From: Bifidobacteriaceae bacterium
GTDB lineage: Bacteria > Actinomycetota > Actinomycetes > Actinomycetales > Bifidobacteriaceae
Assembly: GCA_031260825.1 (NCBI GenBank)
Contig: JAISKS010000042.1
Span: 1 to 19,671, forward strand
Direction of reading: 5' to 3'
Length of the DNA: 19,671 bases
Position 1 is the first letter of the stretch. Each line of letters opens with the position of its first letter. Shown here one piece after another: positions 14,871 to 19,671 of this stretch. The notes beneath the pieces were generated by a model, which was not told the DNA's origin, did no database searches, and worked only from the letters and a program-made list of their open reading frames with translations. Position numbers and translations under genes: made by a program.

Positions 14871-16436
14871 TTATTTTTTAAGTCCGCCAGATTTTTTAGC
14901 AGGTGCTTTTTTAGCTGAGCTAGATGTTGAAGATTTTTTAGCTGAACTAGAAGCTGTAGCTTTTTTAGCAGGTGCTTTTTTAGGAGCTTCTTCTTCATCA
15001 TCATCATCATCTGTACCATCATAATCAACAGCTTTAGCTGTACCAGCAGCAAATGAATCTTTATGTTTCTCTGCAGCCATTAATAGGAAGAAGAAAATCA
15101 CTGAGAGAATTGCAGCAACACCAACGAATGTGAATGCGATTGTCCAGTTCGGATTATCTTCATCGCCAACAAGTAAAGGAACAACAATACCAGCGCAAAC
15201 TTCACCGATTAAATAAGCAGCAAGTGCGATGAAGCCTGTCAAAGCGCCAACAGCAAATTTTGGTACAAGCTCCATTGTAAGAGTTGCGGTTAACATTTGA
15301 GAACCGTAAACTGTAGCACCAAATAGGCAGATAATTGTGATAATTAACCAAGTGTCTTTTGCATAAATATAACCAAAAATTAATAGCACATTAAGAATAC
15401 CAAGACCAACACCGATAATAGCGCGTTTTGATTTGAAAAGTCTGTCAGATGCAAGACCTAATAAAATAGTGATTGGAATTGCAGAAAGTTCGAAGAATGA
15501 ATAGCAATATTTTGCGAAGTCAGCATCGAAGCCTTTTCCTTCTTCAAGGTAAAGTGGAATCCAGTCTGAAATACCGTAGCGAGCAAGATAAACACCTGCA
15601 TTAGCGAAGAATAGGAACCAGCAATATTTGCTCTTTAGAATGTATTTTACAAAGATTTGCATTGAAGTAAGTTCTACTAATTCACCGTCAGCTGAGATAG
15701 CATCTTTTGATTTTTGACCATCTGAAATACCAGAGAAATCTTCGATTGAAGGAAGACCAACTGAAGTTGGGCGATCGCGTCCAAGGAGAATAATTATAAC
15801 ACCAAGGATTAATGATACAACTGCAGGAATAGCAAAAATTGGGAATAATGAAATCTTAGGGAAATGCTCAGCCCAAGCTAATGTACCACCAACAGATGTA
15901 GCGAAAACAACAAGTGGAGCAACAACTGATCCACCGATATTGTGAGATGTGTTCCATACTGATAGAACTGTACCGCGCTGGCGTGCATGCCACCATGAGC
16001 TAATTACTTTATGTGCGGCAGGTGCGCCCATTCCTTGGAATAATGCAAGGATGCACATTAAGAATCCCATAACAAATAAGTTGCGAGTTGTACCTAAAAG
16101 AAGTGTAAGAACTGCAGAACCGATAAGGCCTGTAGCTACATAATAGCGTGGATTTGATTTATCAGAAATCACACCCATTAAGAATTTTGATAGTCCGTAT
16201 GCAACACCAAACATTGCAAGTAGTCCACCAAGTTCTGTTTTGCTAATTCCGTATTCTGCGATAATATCTTTCTGTGCAACTTTTACAATATTACGAACGA
16301 TATAAAAACCTGCGTAACCTAAATAAATTGCGAAAAATACAGAGATTTGATTTTTTGTATAAACAGATTTTACTTCAGATGCTGGAACTTTCTTCTTGGC
16401 CTCTGGAGCAGGATCTAAATAACTAAATAATGACAT
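14871..16436 (-). CDS. Organophosphate:phosphate antiporter (MFS, GlpT/UhpT/UhpC-like) with charged tail
   Basis: A 521-residue major-facilitator transporter exchanging a sugar phosphate or glycerol 3-phosphate for phosphate. Twelve spans lie between about 28 and 455. Family residues seen are the arginine in GFYIVRNIV (matching GlpT Arg45, though the following Lys is Asn), SDKSNPRYYVATG, FQGMGAPAAHKVISSWW, the histidine in SVWNTSHNIGG (GlpT His165) and the second arginine in YLARYGISDWIPLYL (GlpT Arg269). These anion-binding residues argue for an active transporter rather than a degenerate sensor. After the last span comes an unusual tail (456-521): an acidic block (about 471-483), then a basic region with PAKKA repeats (486-521), not part of the family. 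The start has TAGGAGA 6 nt upstream, and hisA/priA follows after 37 bp. The exact substrate is not resolved. Confidence 0.9.
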   Translation of the reverse strand: MSLFSYLDPAPEAKKKVPASEVKSVYTKNQISVFFAIYLGYAGFYIVRNIVKVAQKDIIAEYGISKTELGGLLAMFGVAYGLSKFLMGVISDKSNPRYYVATGLIGSAVLTLLLGTTRNLFVMGFLMCILALFQGMGAPAAHKVISSWWHARQRGTVLSVWNTSHNIGGSVVAPLVVFATSVGGTLAWAEHFPKISLFPIFAIPAVVSLILGVIIILLGRDRPTSVGLPSIEDFSGISDGQKSKDAISADGELVELTSMQIFVKYILKSKYCWFLFFANAGVYLARYGISDWIPLYLEEGKGFDADFAKYCYSFFELSAIPITILLGLASDRLFKSKRAIIGVGLGILNVLLIFGYIYAKDTWLIITIICLFGATVYGSQMLTATLTMELVPKFAVGALTGFIALAAYLIGEVCAGIVVPLLVGDEDNPNWTIAFTFVGVAAILSVIFFFLLMAAEKHKDSFAAGTAKAVDYDGTDDDDDEEEAPKKAPAKKATASSSAKKSSTSSSAKKAPAKKSGGLKK

Positions 16437-16456
16437 AATTGTCTCCTAAATTGAAT

Positions 16457-16462
16457 AGTATA
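16457..16462 (-). promoter_or_regulatory. Possible -10 of the antiporter gene
   Basis: TATACT on the minus strand lies 20 bp before the ATG, leaving room for a short leader with TAGGAGA. The surroundings are almost pure A/T, so other hexamers (a TATAAT further upstream) are also possible. No good -35 is seen. Confidence 0.3.
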
Positions 16463-16516
16463 GATATATTATATATTAAAAAAATATTAATATTTTTATA
16501 TTGACAAAAATATTCT

Positions 16517-16529
16517 TGGCGGTGGGATA
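16517..16529 (+). repeat. TGGCGGTGGGATA repeat, left copy
   Basis: The 13-mer TGGCGGTGGGATA lies 3 bp past the stop of the second tail-fibre-like gene. An identical copy is at 17543-17555 on the other side of that gene, and an inverted copy with one change (17609-17621) forms the end of alaS. G-rich words like this stand out in such AT-rich DNA. Confidence 0.7.
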
Positions 16530-16532
16530 TGT

Positions 16533-17483
16533 TTAGTATCTAACTGGATAGAATGTTATAATTGCACCACTAGTACCAGAAACTTTGAATGTATCTCCAA
16601 ATTTCACTGGAATTAAACCAGTGGAAGCATAGTCACCTGATTGACTAGAATCTCTATTGCCGACATAAAAAGTTGATCCACTGTCAGATGTTCCACTATA
16701 AACAGTAATTGATCGATTTGTGCCATTAATTACAATTGGAAATTTTAATTCAAGATATCCATCTCTTTGAACAGTTGTTAAACCAGTTGAAGCAGTTGGG
16801 TTTGTAGCATTTGAATAATCAGGTGCAGGATTTGTTGAATAAGTATAAGTTAAATCTTTAAATAATGAATCTGAAAAACTACTTGTACTAGATACAGTAT
16901 ATACGCTTGGATCAGTTTGATATGCTGTAGATATAGTTACCGCTCTGCTTCCAGCATTTGCATTGACATTAATTCTAAGAATTAAAGTTTTTGTAGCTGT
17001 GTCAAAATAAAATAATAAATCTGATTTATTTAGATTTAAAATATTACCGAAATGTACTCGAGATGAAGTATAGCTATATGCTATAAAAGAAGTTTTTACA
17101 GATCCAGAATTAATTCCAATTTGAACTGATTCTGGTTGTTCTTTTGAAATCGGAATTGAGACATATTTTGTTACTACACTTGCTGTGTTATTAGAAATAT
17201 CAATCGTGTATTTATGTGCAACACTAGGATTATTTGAGAACATTTGGTCGATTTGTGCTTGGCTATATAAGCTAAGATTATCGCGAGCAGATTGCTCAGT
17301 GACAGCATTCGTACCACCTTTTGCAATTGGAAGTCCTTGAGTTTGTACACCATTTGGAGTAGCTGAGATATTTTTTGAACCTAGTTGAAATCCTATCACA
17401 GCTGTTGAAGAGAGAATCAATAATTGAATTAATGCGAGAGAAATAAGAGTTTTCGCTGATAATGTAATTTGATTTTTATTCAT
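16533..17483 (-). CDS. Membrane-anchored tail-fibre-like protein, copy 2
   Basis: A 316-residue paralogue in architecture of the product of 11234-12058. It starts MNKNQITLSAKTLIS, has a hydrophobic segment (about 12-33), a short polar stretch ending ISATP, and GLPIAKGGTNAVT at residues 50-62, the same numbering as the GLPILKGGTNATT of the other copy, then SARDNLSLYSQAQIDQ. The rest (about 95-316) is Ser/Thr/Tyr-rich and beta-prone; it ends in a stretch (DYASTGLIPVKFGDTFKVSG) that looks like a carbohydrate-binding or jelly-roll type of domain, though I do not recognise the family. The N-terminus is thus conserved and the outer part is variable, as in exchangeable surface proteins. Flanking copies of TGGCGGTGGGATA enclose gene and promoter. 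The start is set by the promoter 6 nt upstream, with no Shine-Dalgarno. Confidence 0.75.
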   Translation of the reverse strand: MNKNQITLSAKTLISLALIQLLILSSTAVIGFQLGSKNISATPNGVQTQGLPIAKGGTNAVTEQSARDNLSLYSQAQIDQMFSNNPSVAHKYTIDISNNTASVVTKYVSIPISKEQPESVQIGINSGSVKTSFIAYSYTSSRVHFGNILNLNKSDLLFYFDTATKTLILRINVNANAGSRAVTISTAYQTDPSVYTVSSTSSFSDSLFKDLTYTYSTNPAPDYSNATNPTASTGLTTVQRDGYLELKFPIVINGTNRSITVYSGTSDSGSTFYVGNRDSSQSGDYASTGLIPVKFGDTFKVSGTSGAIITFYPVRY

Positions 17484-17518
17484 AATACGATTATATCACA
17501 AAAAAAAAAAAAACGATT
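17484..17518 (-). promoter_or_regulatory. T14-tract leaderless promoter, copy 2
   Basis: Minus strand: ATCG, fourteen T (plus-strand A-run 17500-17513), GTGATATAAT, CGTATT, ATG. TGA-TATAAT is a perfect extended -10 (plus 17490-17498) ending 6 nt before the start codon. Apart from the -10 base C/T and two bases after it, the block equals the one before the gene at 12058, including the T-run length. Confidence 0.65.
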
Positions 17519-17542
17519 TTTTTTAATATTTTTTTATTAAAA

Positions 17543-17621
17543 TGGCGGTGGGATAAAAAAAAATCCGTAATTTATTATTCCTTTTCAATCAAAAAACTAC
17601 GGATTTTTTATCCCATCGCCA
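17543..17621 (-). terminator. Large imperfect inverted repeat terminating alaS
   Basis: Arms at 17543-17569 and 17598-17621 pair over about 24 bp (TGGCGRTGGGATA, an A/T run, ATCCGTA) with one G/A difference and a 3-nt length difference, round a 28-nt loop. In the alaS transcript the 5' arm begins inside the last codons (LAMG), the stop lies within the stem, and the core ATCCGTA/TACGGAT stem is followed directly by nine U. It should work as an intrinsic terminator. The second arm contains the right copy of TGGCGGTGGGATA. Confidence 0.65.
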
Positions 17622-19671
17622 ATTTTGATTTCAAAGTATCTAAAACAGTTTTTTGAACATTTGATTTTGCAGAATCAATTTCCGCGATAGATACTGCTGA
17701 AATAGGAGCTGAACCGCCTGTTGCAAAGTTTGGTTTTCCGCCGCCGCCGCCGCCAAGAACTGTAGAAATCTCTTTTATAACTCCGCCAGCATTGAAATTC
17801 GCATTTTTTACAAGGTCATCTGTAGCGCATATTGTAACGGAAAAACGCAAATTAGATTCATTTACAGTAGGTACTATAAGCGCAACAACAGCGTTTTTGT
17901 CATATTTTATCGAGGCATCATTAAGCAATGCTAATGCAAATTCGCGCGTTGCCGATGAGTCAACTGATGAATCAATAACTGTAACAAATACATTTACATT
18001 ATCTAAAGCAAGTGATGGGGCATTTAAAATAGAACCCTTTGACGAATTAAGTGCATTTTTTGCTGCTACTGCCACAGCGGTTTCTGCCTCTTTTAATTTC
18101 GCGATAAGAGATGTGACTCGTTCAGGAAGATCAGCAGGTTTTGCTCCAACTAAACTAGAAATTTGAGAAACAAGCGCATGCTCAGTTTGATGGAATTCAT
18201 TAGCGCTATCCGCAACAAGTGCCTCAACGCGTCGAAGTCCACTTCCGATTGAGCCCTCGCTTACAAGTGCAATCGACCCAATTGATCCAACAGTTTCAAT
18301 ATGTGTACCGCCGCATAATTCAATGCTCCAATCTTTGCTGACATCTGTATCTTCATACATATCATCATTTCCAAATGAAATCACGCGAACTTCATCGCCA
18401 TATTTTTCACCGAAAAGTGCCATAGCTCCTGCGTTTTTTGCAGCGTCAATTGACATATAATTTTCATGAATTTTATAATTTTCAAGAATTTGTTCATTAG
18501 AAATTTTTTCGATTTCTTTTAGCTGCGCATCTGTTACAGCATTTGCAGAATGGAAATCAAAACGCACGCGGTTAGGTGAATTTTCTGAACCAGCTTGAGT
18601 CGCAGATTCTCCAACGATTTCATGAAGTGCTTGATGAATAATATGAGTTGAAGTGTGAGCTTTTGCGATCGCATTTCTGCGAGTATAATTTACAACTGCA
18701 TCAACTTTATCGCCAATTGCAAATTCTCCAGAAATAACTTTTCCTTTATGAACTGTTAAAAATGGAGTTGCTTTTTGAACATCATTTATTTCAATTAAGC
18801 CACCATTAGCAGTTACAATTTTTCCGTGATCGGCAAGCTGTCCACCAGATTGTGCATAGAAAGATGTAATATCTAATACGATTTCTACCTCAGCAGAATC
18901 TTCATTAACAGCTGGTACACTAATTCCGTCAGCGATAATTCCAATAATTTTAGACTCGGTTTTAAGTGATTCATATCCAGTGAATTCAGTGATAGATGAC
19001 TGTCCGAAACCTTTAATCTCACCATTATTAACAGCATCAAGTTTATTAGCAAGCGATGCAACACTAGGAATTAAATCATTATAAACAGTATTATCAACAC
19101 CGCGACCGCGTTTTTTCATAGTATCTTCGCGAGCGCGAGATTTTTGTTCTTTCATTAATTCTTCGAACTTAGTTTTATCAACAGTTAATCCCTGTGAATC
19201 TGCAATATCTAAAGTTAATTCGATTGGGAATCCAAGTGTATCATGAAGTTTAAATGCATTTTCTCCAGAGATATTTTTCTTTGAATTATTCAAAATATCG
19301 AGTCCTGATGATAAAGTTTTATTAAAAGCAGTTTCTTCATTAACAGCAATTTCTAAAATTTTCTTCCAAGATTTTTCCATTTCAGGATATGCGTGAATCA
19401 TCGCATTATAACTTACTGTCAATAAGTTTTCCATATAATTTCCATCATATCCAAGTTTACGAACAGCCACACTGCATCTACGAATTAAACGACGAAGAAC
19501 ATATCCTCGCCCAGTATTAGAAGGTACAACTCCATCAGCGATTAGCATAAGCGATGCACGAATATGATCAGCCAAAACTCTAAATTGAGTATTCAATTCT
19601 TTCGCAGTTTTATCACCTTTTTCTTCTAAACTAAAATCATATTTCGAACCAGTTAATTTCATTGCTGATTC
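17608..19671 (-). CDS. alaS: Alanyl-tRNA synthetase (N-terminus beyond window edge)
   Basis: Charges tRNA-Ala and clears mischarged Ser and Gly. 687 residues are visible and the frame is still open at the right end, where GAA TCA GCA precedes an internal ATG. The first 200 or so residues, containing most of the aminoacylation core, are therefore outside. Visible in order: HIRASLMLIADGVVPSNTGRGYVLRRLIRR (tRNA-recognition part), the editing domain with the zinc ligands HTSTHIIH and CGGTHIETVGSIG, a coiled region (about 490-560 of the visible part), and the C-Ala domain with GGGGGGKPNFATGG and the end KLAMG. The stretch AGSENSPNRVRFDF is of the actinobacterial form. All four zinc-site residues are present. 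The stop codon lies in the stem of a terminator. Confidence 0.96.
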   Translation of the reverse strand, partial: ESAMKLTGSKYDFSLEEKGDKTAKELNTQFRVLADHIRASLMLIADGVVPSNTGRGYVLRRLIRRCSVAVRKLGYDGNYMENLLTVSYNAMIHAYPEMEKSWKKILEIAVNEETAFNKTLSSGLDILNNSKKNISGENAFKLHDTLGFPIELTLDIADSQGLTVDKTKFEELMKEQKSRAREDTMKKRGRGVDNTVYNDLIPSVASLANKLDAVNNGEIKGFGQSSITEFTGYESLKTESKIIGIIADGISVPAVNEDSAEVEIVLDITSFYAQSGGQLADHGKIVTANGGLIEINDVQKATPFLTVHKGKVISGEFAIGDKVDAVVNYTRRNAIAKAHTSTHIIHQALHEIVGESATQAGSENSPNRVRFDFHSANAVTDAQLKEIEKISNEQILENYKIHENYMSIDAAKNAGAMALFGEKYGDEVRVISFGNDDMYEDTDVSKDWSIELCGGTHIETVGSIGSIALVSEGSIGSGLRRVEALVADSANEFHQTEHALVSQISSLVGAKPADLPERVTSLIAKLKEAETAVAVAAKNALNSSKGSILNAPSLALDNVNVFVTVIDSSVDSSATREFALALLNDASIKYDKNAVVALIVPTVNESNLRFSVTICATDDLVKNANFNAGGVIKEISTVLGGGGGGKPNFATGGSAPISAVSIAEIDSAKSNVQKTVLDTLKSKLAMG

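Noticed and set aside
14858..15052. Leu/Lys-rich 64-codon frame on the minus strand
   Set aside because: Shadow of the charged tail of the antiporter in another frame; no ribosome site.
16501..16530. Perfect TTGACA on the plus strand as a promoter
   Set aside because: No acceptable -10 lies 16-18 bp downstream (GGATAT at best), and it would only drive antisense of the tail-fibre-like gene.
16533..17483. Transposon or MITE bounded by the 13-bp repeats
   Set aside because: No transposase, no terminal inverted repeats at the borders of the direct repeats, and the repeats can be explained as terminator sequence. Kept only as a possible cassette footprint.

Overview
The window looks like chromosomal DNA of an AT-rich member of the Actinomycetota (about one third G+C by eye). 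Several independent signs support this: a DUF3027-type protein with the CAYF / FGVC / DHGCGAHSE signature, which I know only from actinobacteria; a CarD-like RNA-polymerase-binding protein; a HisA that carries the residues of the actinobacterial dual-function PriA; the GWSAY variant in serine hydroxymethyltransferase; the AGSxNxPxRxRFDF form of AlaRS; and repeated leaderless promoters, where a -10 hexamer lies 6-7 nt before the ATG. The low G+C, plus a sugar-phosphate antiporter beside amino-acid biosynthesis genes, would suit a host-associated relative of the bifidobacteria. That placement is inference. No plasmid, phage, IS, CRISPR, tRNA or rRNA sequence was recognised.

Layout. Almost everything is on the minus strand. 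Left end (1-2439): thrC then glyA (glyA cut by the window edge), separated by a 138-bp leader with several dyads. A single plus-strand gene (2500-4299), a polytopic YfhO/GT-C-like membrane protein, diverges from thrC through two mirror-image promoters and converges on trpB with a 26-bp overlap. Reading leftwards from 12058 are a tail-fibre-like membrane-anchored protein, a DUF3027 protein, carD, a single-pass membrane protein with a histone-H1-like lysine/alanine repeat tail, trpD, a metal P-type ATPase and trpB; genes from DUF3027 to the ATPase are tightly packed. Next (12141-16436) come an ABC-2 permease and its ATPase, the hisA/priA gene, and an organophosphate:phosphate antiporter with an acidic then PAKKA-type basic tail. 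A second tail-fibre-like gene (16533-17483) and the C-terminal two thirds or more of alaS (17608-19671) close the window.

How it fits together. Biosynthetic genes cover Gly/Ser, Thr, Trp (trpD, trpB) and His; the PriA-like enzyme would serve both His and Trp pathways, and there is no trpF here. The antiporter could import sugar phosphates or glycerol 3-phosphate.

The most unusual element is the pair of tail-fibre-like proteins. They share a signal anchor and a GLPIxKGGTNA motif at the same residue positions, and their genes have near-identical promoters: ATCG, a run of 14 T, then GTGATAYAAT and the ATG 6 nt later. A homopolymer in the promoter spacer together with leaderless translation suggests a phase-variable surface-protein family. 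Other oddities are a CarD with Gly where the functional Trp85 should be, a repeat-bearing insertion in TrpB, and H1-like tails on two unrelated membrane proteins.
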